Positions 52,841 through 62,470 of a stretch of 64,000 nucleotides of DNA are shown piece by piece (the stretch's first letter is position 1; the number at the start of each line of letters is the position of its first letter). The position numbers were made by a program, and so were the translations under genes. Source of the DNA: Geobacter sp. SVR (lineage in GTDB: Bacteria; Desulfobacterota; Desulfuromonadia; Geobacterales; Pseudopelobacteraceae). The notes below the pieces were generated by a model. The model saw nothing but the letters and a program-made list of their open reading frames with translations, did no database searches and had not been told where the DNA came from. Where the stretch lies: assembly GCF_016865365.1 (NCBI RefSeq), contig NZ_AP024469.1:4494501-4558500 (forward strand). Direction: 5' to 3'.

Positions 52841-54121
52841 TTAAAACGGATAACCGAGCCCGACGAACAGCGCCGGGCCGCTCTGCCCGATGCCCAGGTC
52901 CACCCGGCCGACGATGTTGGGACGGACAATGGCGCGGAAGCCGATACCGGGATTGAATTCGAAATTGCTCAGAGATGCCTTGTCCAGGGATTCCATCACT
53001 GCCCCCACGTCCATGAAAGGGGCCACTTCCCAGTCGGCGGTCACGTTGAAGATCTCCCAGCGGAACAGGCGGATACGCTGCTCCAGGTTGAGCAGCATGA
53101 AACTGTTGTCGATGAAGCGGTTGCGCCCGTAACCACGCAAGGTGTTCTCCCCCCCCAGGATACTCTGTTCGAGAAAGGGGACGTTATTGCCCAGGGTCTG
53201 GTTGTACATCAGCCGGAACACGCTGATATAGCGGGCCTTGTCGAACGGGATGAAGCCTTTCATCTCAGCTTCGTAATGGCGGTAATCACCCGCCCCACCC
53301 AGGGCCGAAATCGTCGGCTCAAAGGTGACACGGGCATACCCGCCGTAGGTGGGAGTATCCTGTTGGTCAAGGGTACTGTAGACCAGCGACAGGCGCAGGG
53401 CATGGGTCTGGAAACCGTTCAGTCCCGGCACTTCGGATACCGAGAAGACATCCGTGGTGGCGGGAACCTTGGTGACCGCCCCGCGCCCGATGGTGACGTC
53501 ACGGAAACGGTCCCCCACCACGACCTGGAAGTGCCGGGAGATGGGATAGCCGACCGACAGGTTATAGCCGATCTCTTGGTCGGTGTAGTTGGTTTCCATC
53601 TGCTGCGAGCTCTTGGCGTTGAATCCGTAGAAGCGGGCCGATCCGTCGGCCAAGGCAAATCCGAACAGGTTCAGATCCAGTTTTTGGTCCAACAGCGTCG
53701 AATCCTTCAGCCTTACCTCGTAGTCGTAGTTGATCTTGGTCGACTGGGACAGGTTGAATTCGATATTGCGGCGGGGAGCTGGGTAGACGGAGCCGTACAG
53801 GGACGCGGTAACACCGAAATTCTCATTGTGGTTCACCTGGGGGGCCAACAGGGTGGCGATATCGTCGTTTCGGTCATGGATCAGGAAAGCGGTCAGTGCG
53901 CCTGCGGTGATGCCTTCGTTGGGGCTGGAGGCGATAACCGGCAAGGGGATGGATACCACCTTGACCGTCTCGTCGCAATTGTCGCATTCCAGGAGCACCG
54001 GAAAGGCGTCCCGCTTCACATGGCTGGTGCACCCGCCAAGCAGGCCGGCCAGCCCCAGGAGGCACAGACCCAGACGTAACAGGTACCGGATTCGGTTGAT
54101 ATTTTCAGGAGGCGGACACAT
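52841..54121 (-). CDS. Omp85/BamA-superfamily surface antigen barrel, lipoprotein-type
   Basis: A 426-residue protein with a lipoprotein signal (LAGLLGGC, Cys about 31), CDNCDE, a short N-terminal region and a 16-strand type barrel ending in aromatic Phe (GLGYPF). GENTLRGYGRNRFIDN (about 327) is the conserved Omp85 loop-6 motif. No POTRA domains are visible, unlike BamA, so it resembles the short bacterial surface antigen group. Role in outer-membrane transport or assembly is unclear. It is on the minus strand, divergent from the two-component genes. Confidence 0.85.
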   Translation of the reverse strand: MCPPPENINRIRYLLRLGLCLLGLAGLLGGCTSHVKRDAFPVLLECDNCDETVKVVSIPLPVIASSPNEGITAGALTAFLIHDRNDDIATLLAPQVNHNENFGVTASLYGSVYPAPRRNIEFNLSQSTKINYDYEVRLKDSTLLDQKLDLNLFGFALADGSARFYGFNAKSSQQMETNYTDQEIGYNLSVGYPISRHFQVVVGDRFRDVTIGRGAVTKVPATTDVFSVSEVPGLNGFQTHALRLSLVYSTLDQQDTPTYGGYARVTFEPTISALGGAGDYRHYEAEMKGFIPFDKARYISVFRLMYNQTLGNNVPFLEQSILGGENTLRGYGRNRFIDNSFMLLNLEQRIRLFRWEIFNVTADWEVAPFMDVGAVMESLDKASLSNFEFNPGIGFRAIVRPNIVGRVDLGIGQSGPALFVGLGYPF

Positions 54122-54397
54122 AGTCGCAGTTATGTAACATTGACCCCGCCGGGTGTCAACAGCGCACTTGCGGGGGGCGAACCGCCGCCTGATAGTGCTT
54201 GTTTCCCCTATTTCCCTGGTCTATAATCCGATACCTGACTCCGTAAAAGCGTGGAAAACCGAAGGGGCGCCCTGCCAGGGCTCGCTCCGTTTCGCACCCG
54301 CGGCGTTCCGTGCCGGAGATATACGAGCGGAGGCACGGCATGGACCCAGGTGAAATTCTCAAATGCCGCACTGTCATTTCCTGCCGATAAGGTCGCC

Positions 54398-55816
54398 ATG
54401 AAGCTTAATGCCAAGTTGGTCATCATCATGGTCTCGCTTTTGGTCCTGGCCATGCTGACCCTCTTCATCCTCAACCAGTACGCCCAAAACGATCTGGTCA
54501 CCGAGATACAGGAGAGCTCCCAGGAAATCTCCAAGGCGGTCCAGATGAGCATCGCCGACCTTACCTCCGAAACCGAGACCTCAAGGCTGACCGAGTATCT
54601 CCACAGCGCCCGCGAAAAGGGCATCAACGAGATCAACATCATAGACAACGAAGGGGAGATCGTCGATTCTTCCGATCCGGAGAAGATCGGCAAGCGGCGC
54701 GAGCTGAAGAAGCTGGAGAAAGGCATTCACCAAGCCGCTCCCCGATCCGGCGGTGCCACGATTCTCTCCCAGAAGCCGTACGAGGTGCTGGTGCCGGTGA
54801 TCGTGGGTGACGAACACCTGGGCTACGTCCAGATCAACATGCTGCTGGACAATATCCGCGACCTGCAGCATGCCAACTTCATCCGCCGCCTGTTCGCCAC
54901 CTGCATGGTCTTCACGGTCGGCATTGCCTTGACCATTTTTCTCGCCCGGCGCTATACCGAACCGATCCACAACCTGGTGGACCATTTCAAGCGGGTTTCG
55001 GCCGGAGATCTTTCGGTCACGCTTCCGGTGGAGAGCGAGGACGAGATCGGCGAGCTCTCGGCGGGCTTCAACAACATGGTCGAAAAACTGCGCGAACGCG
55101 AGGCCCTGGAGAAGCGCCTTTACGAAGCGGAGCATCTCTCGCGGGTAGGCCAGCTGGCATCGGGGATCGCCCACGAGATTCGCAACCCGCTCAACTACAT
55201 CAGCCTGGCGATCGATCACCTGAGGACCGAAATGCTGCCCACCTGCGGCGACAGGTCCGGCGAATTGAAGGAATTGACCGACAACATCAAGGAAGAACTC
55301 CGTCGCGCCAATTACATGGTCGTGAATTTCATGAACTATGGCCGTCCGCTCAAGCTCCGCCGGGCACGGGTATCCTATGACGACATTCTCGCCAAGGTAC
55401 TGCCGCTCATGGAGGCGCGATTTTCCGAGCAGCGCATCCGGGTCGAGCTGGCCATGCAGGAAGATCTTCCCCCCCTGTGGGTGGACCAGGAACTGCTGAG
55501 AAACTGCATTCTCAACTTCATCACCAATGCCGGCCAGGCCATGCCCGATGGTGGCACGATCACCCTGGGCGCAACTGTCGATCAGGACAGGCCGCTGGCG
55601 ATACTGACCTTTCAGGATCAAGGAATCGGCATCCGTGAGGAAGACATCGCCAAGATCTTCCAGCCATACTTCACCACCAAGGATGTCGGGATCGGCCTGG
55701 GCCTGGCGATCACCGAGCGGATCATCAAGGAGCATGGCGGCGAAATCAAAGTCGCGAGTGCTCCGGATCAAGGCACCACCTTTACCGTGCTGCTGCCACT
55801 CAAAGAACAAGGCTAA
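54398..55816 (+). CDS. NtrB-family membrane sensor histidine kinase
   Basis: A 472-residue kinase: segment 1 (about 6-25), periplasmic domain (about 26-155), segment 2 (about 160-182), HAMP, the H-box GIAHEIRNPLNYI (His about 258) of the NtrB/AtoS/ZraS group, and ATPase domain with NFITNAGQAMPDGG, FQDQGIGI and DVGIGLGLAITERI. ATG at 54398 begins the first segment and has AAGG eight bases ahead; the open frame upstream is not conserved-looking. It is followed after 15 bases by its sigma-54 type regulator gene. Signal unknown. Confidence 0.92.
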   Translation: MKLNAKLVIIMVSLLVLAMLTLFILNQYAQNDLVTEIQESSQEISKAVQMSIADLTSETETSRLTEYLHSAREKGINEINIIDNEGEIVDSSDPEKIGKRRELKKLEKGIHQAAPRSGGATILSQKPYEVLVPVIVGDEHLGYVQINMLLDNIRDLQHANFIRRLFATCMVFTVGIALTIFLARRYTEPIHNLVDHFKRVSAGDLSVTLPVESEDEIGELSAGFNNMVEKLREREALEKRLYEAEHLSRVGQLASGIAHEIRNPLNYISLAIDHLRTEMLPTCGDRSGELKELTDNIKEELRRANYMVVNFMNYGRPLKLRRARVSYDDILAKVLPLMEARFSEQRIRVELAMQEDLPPLWVDQELLRNCILNFITNAGQAMPDGGTITLGATVDQDRPLAILTFQDQGIGIREEDIAKIFQPYFTTKDVGIGLGLAITERIIKEHGGEIKVASAPDQGTTFTVLLPLKEQG

Positions 55817-55831
55817 GGTTGAGGGAATATC

Positions 55832-57226
55832 ATGGACCAGATAAAAAACAGAGGCAGCATCCTCATCGTTGACGACGAGAAGGGGCAACGCGACATCCTC
55901 AAGGTCATTCTCAAAAAGGAGGGCTATGATGTCGTCGATGTGCCGGGTGTGCGCGAAGCCTTGGAGCAGCTCGGACGGCAGGAATTCGATCTTATCTTGA
56001 CCGACCTGAAGATGCAGGGACAGAGCGGACTGGATCTGCTCGAAACGGTGCTCGGCGACGACCCTCATCAGTGCATTATCCTGATGACCGCCCACGGTTC
56101 GGTCGATTCTGCCGTGGAGGCCATGAAAAAGGGGGCTTTCGACTACCTGGAAAAGCCTCTGGAGCGCGATAATCTCATTCTGACGCTCAGGCGGGCCTTC
56201 GAACGCATCAACCTGATGCACGAAAACCGGGTGCTGCAGAAACGGGTAGCCTCGACACAAACCATCCCAAACATGCTGGGAGAGCATCCCAAGATGAGGG
56301 AGGTTGCCCGGGTTGTCGCCAAGATCGCTGCCACGACATCCACCGTGCTGATCGTGGGCGAATCCGGTACCGGCAAGGAGCTGGTGGCTCGTGCCATCCA
56401 CGAGGGAAGTCAACGCCGCGACAAGCCTTTCATGGCGATCAACTGCGCGGCCATTCCGGATACGCTGATCGAAAGCGAGCTGTTCGGGCATGAAAAGGGG
56501 AGCTTCACCGGGGCGAATGCCCGTGAAATGGGCATTTTCGAAGCGGCCAACGGCGGCACTGTTTTCCTGGACGAGATCGGTGAAATGAATGTATCGATGC
56601 AGGCCAAGCTGCTGCGGGCCATCCAGGAAAAGGAAATCCGCCGGGTAGGAGGTAAGGTCAACATCTCCCTGGACGTTCGCATCATCTCGGCCACCAACAA
56701 GGAACTCGAACAGGAGATCAAGCGCGGCAGCTTCCGCGAGGACCTGTTCTATCGCCTCAATGTGATCCGCATCAATCTGCCCCCCCTGCGGGAGCGCGGC
56801 AATGATGTCAAAACTTTGGCAGAATTCTTCGTCAAAAAATACAGCCAGGCCGCCGGCATCGCCATGGACGGCATCTCCAAATTGGCATTGAAATTGCTAA
56901 TGAATTACACCTGGCCCGGCAATGTGCGTCAGCTGGAATCGGTCATCGAGCGCTCAGTACTGATGGCCGAGAGCAACTACATAGAGCCGGGAGATTTGCC
57001 CGGCGAAATCACGGCCACCTCCCTGCTGGCCGGCGGCGTTCCCTTCGATCTGCCACCGGAAGGAATCAACATCGAGGAACTGGAAAAGCGACTGATAGTC
57101 AAAGCCATGGAACGGGCAGATTGGGTCATCGGAAGGGCTGCCCCTCTCCTGGGAATGAGCTACAAAACGCTGCAATACCGGCTGGAGAAGTTTGAAATCG
57201 AGCGGCCGGAAAAACGGACCAGATAA
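55832..57226 (+). CDS. sigma-54-dependent response regulator, NtrC-family
   Basis: A 464-residue activator: receiver domain (about 8-122, DDEKGQ, phosphoacceptor Asp in LILTDLKMQG, YLEKPLERDN), AAA+ domain (about 145-375) with Walker A GESGTGKE, the sigma-54 contact loop GSFTGA (a common GAFTGA variant) and Walker B VFLDEIGEM, and a Fis-type helix-turn-helix (about 420-460, AAPLLGMSYKTLQYRLEKF). It activates sigma-54 promoters when phosphorylated. The sigma-54 type site at 8391 is one such promoter type in this window, but no direct link is shown. Next gene starts three bases later. Confidence 0.95.
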   Translation: MDQIKNRGSILIVDDEKGQRDILKVILKKEGYDVVDVPGVREALEQLGRQEFDLILTDLKMQGQSGLDLLETVLGDDPHQCIILMTAHGSVDSAVEAMKKGAFDYLEKPLERDNLILTLRRAFERINLMHENRVLQKRVASTQTIPNMLGEHPKMREVARVVAKIAATTSTVLIVGESGTGKELVARAIHEGSQRRDKPFMAINCAAIPDTLIESELFGHEKGSFTGANAREMGIFEAANGGTVFLDEIGEMNVSMQAKLLRAIQEKEIRRVGGKVNISLDVRIISATNKELEQEIKRGSFREDLFYRLNVIRINLPPLRERGNDVKTLAEFFVKKYSQAAGIAMDGISKLALKLLMNYTWPGNVRQLESVIERSVLMAESNYIEPGDLPGEITATSLLAGGVPFDLPPEGINIEELEKRLIVKAMERADWVIGRAAPLLGMSYKTLQYRLEKFEIERPEKRTR

Positions 57227-57229
57227 AAC

Positions 57230-58618
57230 GTGCAACCTGCCGATGTAAACACCCCTGTTGTACCCCCTCCCGGAGTCAGGAGTGAAATAGCCCGGGAGCT
57301 CTATGAGCTCGGTCTGGGTCTGTTGCAAGCGGATAACCTCAAGGCGGCGCGCCTGCAGTTCCACAAGGCGCGGACCATGGCCCCCGATTTCCATGATGCC
57401 TCCCTGGCCCTCGGTCATTGCCTGCACGAATTGGGGGAGTACAAACAGGCCCTTGCTGTTTACGACCAGGTGCTGATAGACATGCCGCAGCTCTACGCCG
57501 GCTGGAACAACCGGGGCAACACCCTGCTGGCGTTATGCCGCCACGATGAGGCGGCCGTCAGCTATGCCCGCGCCCTGGAGCTGGCCCCCAAGCTGCACGA
57601 TGCGCGGGTGGCGCTGGCAACCTGCCATCAGGCAATGGGCAGGATCAAGGAGGCGCTGGCTGCCTGCGAAGAAGTGCTCGCTGCTGCTCCGGAGCATGCC
57701 GAAGCCCACTGGAACAGGAGCTTGTTGCTCCTCCTGACGGGCGAGTACCGGGAGGGATGGCGGGAGTACGAATGGCGCTGGAAAAAAAGGGGCTTTACTT
57801 CTCCGCGACGGGACTTCCTCCAGCCGCGCTGGCACGGTGAACCGGCCTCTGGCAAGACAATCCTGATCCATGCGGAACAGGGCTTCGGCGACACGCTGCA
57901 GTTCTGCCGGTATGTCCAGCTGGTGGCAGCCCGGGGGCTGCGGGTCATTTTTGAATGCCACCCGCCGCTGGTGACGCTGATGGAGAGCTTGGCCGGCGGG
58001 AAGGTAAGCGTGGTTGCCATGGGTGAGCCGCTGCCCTCCTTCTTCGACCTGCAGGTGCCGCTCATGAGCCTGCCGCTGATCTTTGATACGACATTGGAAA
58101 CCATTCCCGAAACAGTTCCGTATCTTACTCCTTCTCGGGAGCGTTTACCGCACTGGCAGTGTCAAATTCCTGAGAAAGATAGTCTCAAGATCGGGCTCTG
58201 CTGGGCTGGGAAGTCATATCCCGATCCGGGGAGGAGTTGTCCTGTCGAACTTCTGGCGCCGCTGGCAGAAACGAGAGGGGTCTCGTGGTATTCCCTGCAG
58301 ACCGGATGGAAAGATGCACTGCCCTTTCCGATGATCGATCTGACCTGCCATATTCGGGATTTTGGCGACACGGCCGCCCTGATATCTCAACTTGATCTGG
58401 TCATCACGGTAGACACGGCCGTGGCGCATTTGGCCGGAGCACTGGGCAAGCCGGCCTGCCTCATGCTACCTTATGCGCCGGACTGGCGCTGGATGCTGGA
58501 GCGCGAGGATTCTCCCTGGTATCCGACAATGCGGCTGTTCCGGCAACAGAAGGCGGGGGACTGGGAGAGCGTTATACAACGAATTGCAGGCTTCCTACAG
58601 CCGAAAATACTAATGTGA
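57230..58618 (+). CDS. TPR-repeat glycosyltransferase (GT9/OGT-like)
   Basis: A 462-residue protein: tetratricopeptide repeats (about 20-155, for example ELGLGLLQADNLKAARLQFH and NRGNTLLALCRHDEAAVSYA) followed by a glycosyltransferase domain (about 190-455) with IHAEQGFGDTLQFCRYV, LKIGLCWAGK and VITVDTAVAHLAGALGKP, typical of heptosyltransferase/SPINDLY-like enzymes. It probably adds a sugar to protein or surface glycan. Start GTG follows the regulator by three bases, so it likely shares the transcript of the two-component genes. Confidence 0.85.
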   Translation: MQPADVNTPVVPPPGVRSEIARELYELGLGLLQADNLKAARLQFHKARTMAPDFHDASLALGHCLHELGEYKQALAVYDQVLIDMPQLYAGWNNRGNTLLALCRHDEAAVSYARALELAPKLHDARVALATCHQAMGRIKEALAACEEVLAAAPEHAEAHWNRSLLLLLTGEYREGWREYEWRWKKRGFTSPRRDFLQPRWHGEPASGKTILIHAEQGFGDTLQFCRYVQLVAARGLRVIFECHPPLVTLMESLAGGKVSVVAMGEPLPSFFDLQVPLMSLPLIFDTTLETIPETVPYLTPSRERLPHWQCQIPEKDSLKIGLCWAGKSYPDPGRSCPVELLAPLAETRGVSWYSLQTGWKDALPFPMIDLTCHIRDFGDTAALISQLDLVITVDTAVAHLAGALGKPACLMLPYAPDWRWMLEREDSPWYPTMRLFRQQKAGDWESVIQRIAGFLQPKILM

Positions 58619-58804
58619 AGGCAGTTTACACTCCCCCAGGACTAACCGAAGGGGAACCACTGCACTAACGAGCCGTGAAACCAGGCAGCTTCCCCGCCAG
58701 GACAAAGTACAAAAACTCGATCTTCAGGGTGACATGATGCGGAAAAGGCGAGAGTCAAACTGACTCCCCCTGCTGTTAGACGTATATATGAGGATTCTTT
58801 TTCT

Positions 58805-61800
58805 ATGAGTCACGCGAGAAACCAGCTTTTAGACATCACTGGAGAATCAAGGGTAATTGAACGCTTCATCAGATCACATGACATTGTGTTCGACGTCGGC
58901 GCCAACACAGGCGACTGGACGCGGCAGGTACTTGAAACGCATTCCGATGTTAGCACCCATCTTTTCGAACCAGTACCAACTCTCATTGAAAGCCTCAAGA
59001 ACCACTTGGCCGGCCATAGCGGCTCTGGCAAGATATTCCCCAATTGCTGCAGCATCGATCAGCAGGAGGGGTCCCGCCTGTTTTTCCATTACCCTGACGC
59101 TCCTTCCTTGAGCGCCTTCCACAGGAGAGTTGATCTGGAAGCCCAGAACGGACTCCAGGAGCCCCGGCAGGGAATCGTTTCTGCCACCACCCTCGATGCT
59201 TATTGCCTCACAAAGCAAATCAAGAGAATAAATTTCCTGAAGATAGATACCGAGGGGAGCGAGCTGGACGTGCTCAAGGGATCACATCAACTCCTGCAGC
59301 ATGGCCACATCGACTATATCCAGTTCAAATATGGCGGGACATACAAAGATGCAGGGATTACTCTGGGTGAAGTTTACACCTTGCTCGAATCGTACCGTTA
59401 CGGAATCTTCAGGATTACTCCGGAAGGGCTGGAATACCTGCCGGTGTTTGGCCCACATCAGGAGACATATGCGTTCAGTAATTTTCTGGCGGTGAATGAA
59501 CGGTTTCTATCGACCGTACTCGGGCTCCCGCCGCGGATGCTCAACCTGCGGCAGCAATGCGTGAAGCACCGCATAACTCCCCGTGGTGTGATTCATATCG
59601 GCGCGCATGAAGGCTCCGAACTGAAAACCTACCTCGATATGGGCATCCAACAGGTAGTATTCATCGAAGCCAACCCGGATATATACCAGAAGCTTTCGGC
59701 AAACGTGAAGGAAGTTCCCGGTGTAATCGCCGTACACTGCGCCATCAGTGATCAAAACGGCACCGTTGACCTTCGTGTCACCTCCATGGATCAGAGCAGT
59801 TCCATCCTTCCGTTAAAAGATCACCAGAAGATATACCCGGGTATCCATGAAGTCCGATTGGTGACGGTACCTTCGAGAACCATCGATAGCCTCCTTGCCG
59901 AGTTGGATCTCGATCCGGCCGGCTATAACCTGATGAACATCGACATTCAGGGGGCCGAACTGCTGGCACTTAAAGGCGCCACCAACACCTTGAAACACAT
60001 CGATGCCATCAATACCGAAGTAAACTATGAGGAACTGTACGAAGGGTGCGTTTTCATCGATGAGCTTGACAGGTATCTCGACACCTTCGGCTTTGAGAGA
60101 AAAGCAACCACAACCCCCCACCATCCCTCATGGGGTGATGCCCTCTTTGTCAAACGGCCGCTTATTACCATGTCGACACTTGGCTCCAATGGACGTTTCG
60201 GAAACCAGGTGTTTCAGTATGCCTTCCTGCGGATTTTTGCACGGCAGCACGGCTACGAACTGGAAACCTCCGACTGGATCGGCCAATGGCTCTTCGATCA
60301 TCACGATCCAGCGGTCACACGACAGTTGCCATTGGTGAAGGAGAAAAGCAATATTCTTTCCGAAGCACTCATTCCCGCTTCGCAAGAGTCGTTCAGGTAT
60401 TCGGATTTTGTGGGGTTTTTCCAGTACCATACCAGCTATTACGCCCCGCATCGCGACTTTTTTCACTCTCTGTTCCGGCCGGCTCCCGCCTTGGAAACGA
60501 CCATGAATGCTGCCGTTCAAAAGCTTCGTGCTCTGGGCAAAACCGTCGTCGGGCTCCATTTGAGGCGCGGAGATTACGGCTACGACTACTTCTTCGTCAC
60601 CCCGAATCAATGGTATCTTGACTGGTTGCAGAAAATCTGGCCTACGCTGGAGGAGCCTGTTCTCTTTATCGCCAGTGACGAACCGGACAAGGTTTTGGCC
60701 GATTTTGCAGACTATCGGCCGATCACATCACAGAGCCTGGGAATCACGCTGGCGGGGGCCGATTATTTTCCTGACTTCTACCTGCTTTCCAGATGCGATC
60801 TCGTCGCCATCTCCAACAGCTCGTTTTCATTTGCGGCAAGCATGCTGAATGCCGAAGGGAGACTCTTTTTACGCCCGGACCTCACTCAAAAGAAGCTCAT
60901 AGAATTTGATCCCTGGAATGACGAAGTAATCCTGCGAAACGCTGTCGTCGAAACCAGTCACAACATTGAAGCAGCTGATACGCGGCGTGCCATTGTATTT
61001 GTGAACAATTACTATCCAGCTTTTCTGCACTACCTCTATGAGAAAAAATTCCCTCGGTTTGCTGAGCAGCCCTACGCGGTCCAGCATCAGCACCTGATTG
61101 ATGAACTTTTTGGCGATAGTGATTTTTATTCCCACAATATACGTGGCGCCGGATGGAGAGCGCACGACATCGTTATGAATGCGGCCCCTGCCCAAATGGC
61201 GTGGGCACGGGACCGCGGCCTTTCAGGGCAGATGTGGGACATTCTCTTCGAGCAGATCGCTCAACTTAAAGCCGACGTGCTCTACATACAGGACATGCAT
61301 GCTTTTCCGGCGGATTTCCTGAAACGGATCAGGAGCGTGGTACGGCGGATCGTGGGGCAGATTGCATCCCCGATCGCTCCCGGTACACCACTGGAACTGT
61401 ATGATCTGATCATCAGCTCTTTCCCGCATTTTGTGGATCGTTTCAGCACTATGGGGATCAGATCGGTGTATCAGCTTTTGTCGTTCGAGCCGCGTGTCCT
61501 GTCGCACATACCCCGCTGTGAATACTCGGAACGCCCCATTCCGTGCTCGTTTGTAGGGGGTATTTCCCCGCTTCACCACAAAGGCAATCAGATGCTGGAG
61601 GCACTGATCGCGAGCAGTCCATTGCAAATCTGGGGTTACGGTCGACAGAGCCTCCCCCTTGACTCTCCCATACATGGGCGGCATCACGGCGAAGCGTGGG
61701 GCCGGTCAATGTACGAAATCATGGCTTCTTCCCGAATAACCATCAACCGGCACATCGATGTCGCCGAGAACTATGCCAACAACCTGCGACTGTATGAAGC

Positions 61801-62047
61801 GACCGGCTGCGGGGCTTTGCTGATTACCGATTACCGGGACAATCTCAACGATTTGTTCGAGATCGGCAAGGAGATCGTAGCGTATCGATCGGCCGAAGAA
61901 TGTGCCGAGCTGATCGACCATTACATCAATCATCCTGCCGAGGCCGAAACGATCGCGGCGGCAGGCCAGCGGCGAACTCTGCGCGATCACACGTATGCGC
62001 ACCGGATGCACAGACTAGGTTCGTTGTTGGAACTGTATCTTCAATAA
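58805..62047 (+). CDS. four-domain surface-glycan enzyme: FkbM methyltransferase x2, GT11-like, CgeB-like
   Basis: A 1080-residue soluble protein. Residues about 10-235 are an FkbM methyltransferase (VFDVGANTGDWTRQV, FLKIDTEGSELDVL). About 250-445 is a second FkbM unit (GVIHIGAHEGSELKTYLDM, NIDIQGAELLALKGA). About 455-720 is a GT11-like fucosyltransferase domain (GRFGNQVFQYAFLRIFA, then HLRRGDYGYDYF at 582, the HxRRGDY motif). About 725-1080 is a CgeB/GT4-like domain (CSFVGGISPLHHKG, NNLRLYEATGCGALLI). Each is a known family; together in one protein they are unusual. It probably methylates and extends a surface polysaccharide or glycoprotein. Acceptor unknown. Cupin, aminotransferase and methyltransferase genes follow on the same strand. 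Confidence 0.88.
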   Translation: MSHARNQLLDITGESRVIERFIRSHDIVFDVGANTGDWTRQVLETHSDVSTHLFEPVPTLIESLKNHLAGHSGSGKIFPNCCSIDQQEGSRLFFHYPDAPSLSAFHRRVDLEAQNGLQEPRQGIVSATTLDAYCLTKQIKRINFLKIDTEGSELDVLKGSHQLLQHGHIDYIQFKYGGTYKDAGITLGEVYTLLESYRYGIFRITPEGLEYLPVFGPHQETYAFSNFLAVNERFLSTVLGLPPRMLNLRQQCVKHRITPRGVIHIGAHEGSELKTYLDMGIQQVVFIEANPDIYQKLSANVKEVPGVIAVHCAISDQNGTVDLRVTSMDQSSSILPLKDHQKIYPGIHEVRLVTVPSRTIDSLLAELDLDPAGYNLMNIDIQGAELLALKGATNTLKHIDAINTEVNYEELYEGCVFIDELDRYLDTFGFERKATTTPHHPSWGDALFVKRPLITMSTLGSNGRFGNQVFQYAFLRIFARQHGYELETSDWIGQWLFDHHDPAVTRQLPLVKEKSNILSEALIPASQESFRYSDFVGFFQYHTSYYAPHRDFFHSLFRPAPALETTMNAAVQKLRALGKTVVGLHLRRGDYGYDYFFVTPNQWYLDWLQKIWPTLEEPVLFIASDEPDKVLADFADYRPITSQSLGITLAGADYFPDFYLLSRCDLVAISNSSFSFAASMLNAEGRLFLRPDLTQKKLIEFDPWNDEVILRNAVVETSHNIEAADTRRAIVFVNNYYPAFLHYLYEKKFPRFAEQPYAVQHQHLIDELFGDSDFYSHNIRGAGWRAHDIVMNAAPAQMAWARDRGLSGQMWDILFEQIAQLKADVLYIQDMHAFPADFLKRIRSVVRRIVGQIASPIAPGTPLELYDLIISSFPHFVDRFSTMGIRSVYQLLSFEPRVLSHIPRCEYSERPIPCSFVGGISPLHHKGNQMLEALIASSPLQIWGYGRQSLPLDSPIHGRHHGEAWGRSMYEIMASSRITINRHIDVAENYANNLRLYEATGCGALLITDYRDNLNDLFEIGKEIVAYRSAEECAELIDHYINHPAEAETIAAAGQRRTLRDHTYAHRMHRLGSLLELYLQ

Positions 62048-62065
62048 ACTCCCGCGAGGACATAC

Positions 62066-62470
62066 ATGGATTCATTGATCGAACACATCACTTGGAACGA
62101 GCAGCATATTGCCACCATAATTCGGCGCGATTTCATGCCCGAATCCACCGTATTCATCTCTCCGGACAGTTACTACCAGCAGCTCGGCTTCGTGTGCTAT
62201 CCAGCCGGCGGAGAAGTTCCCCGCCACTCCCACCTGCCTCTGCAGCGGCATCTGGTCGGGACCCCGGAAACACTGCTTATCAGGAAGGGAAGTGCCTTTG
62301 TCGAACTGTATGCTCTGGACAAGAGCCCACTCGGCACCTGGTTGCTCGAACAGGGAGATATCATTCAGCTGGTTTCAGGCGGCCATTGCTTCAAGTGCCA
62401 GGAAGATACCATCTTTTTGGAGATTAAGCAGGGGCCCTATACCGGACTGATCGAAAAGGAGCGTTTCTGA
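62066..62470 (+). CDS. cupin-fold sugar-modification protein
   Basis: A 134-residue protein of the cupin type: VCYPAGGEVPRHSHLPLQRH supplies the metal-binding His cluster (about 48-62), and LLEQGDIIQLVSGGHCFKC (about 92-110) the second half. Similar small cupins (WbuC-like or sugar-epimerase-like) occur in O-antigen and glycan loci. It ends overlapping the ATG of the aminotransferase gene, so they are coupled. Confidence 0.75.
   Translation: MDSLIEHITWNEQHIATIIRRDFMPESTVFISPDSYYQQLGFVCYPAGGEVPRHSHLPLQRHLVGTPETLLIRKGSAFVELYALDKSPLGTWLLEQGDIIQLVSGGHCFKCQEDTIFLEIKQGPYTGLIEKERF

Noticed and set aside
54581-56491. A 636-codon open frame antisense to the NtrB/NtrC-type genes
   Set aside because: It spans two well-supported genes, has no motif and no ribosome site.
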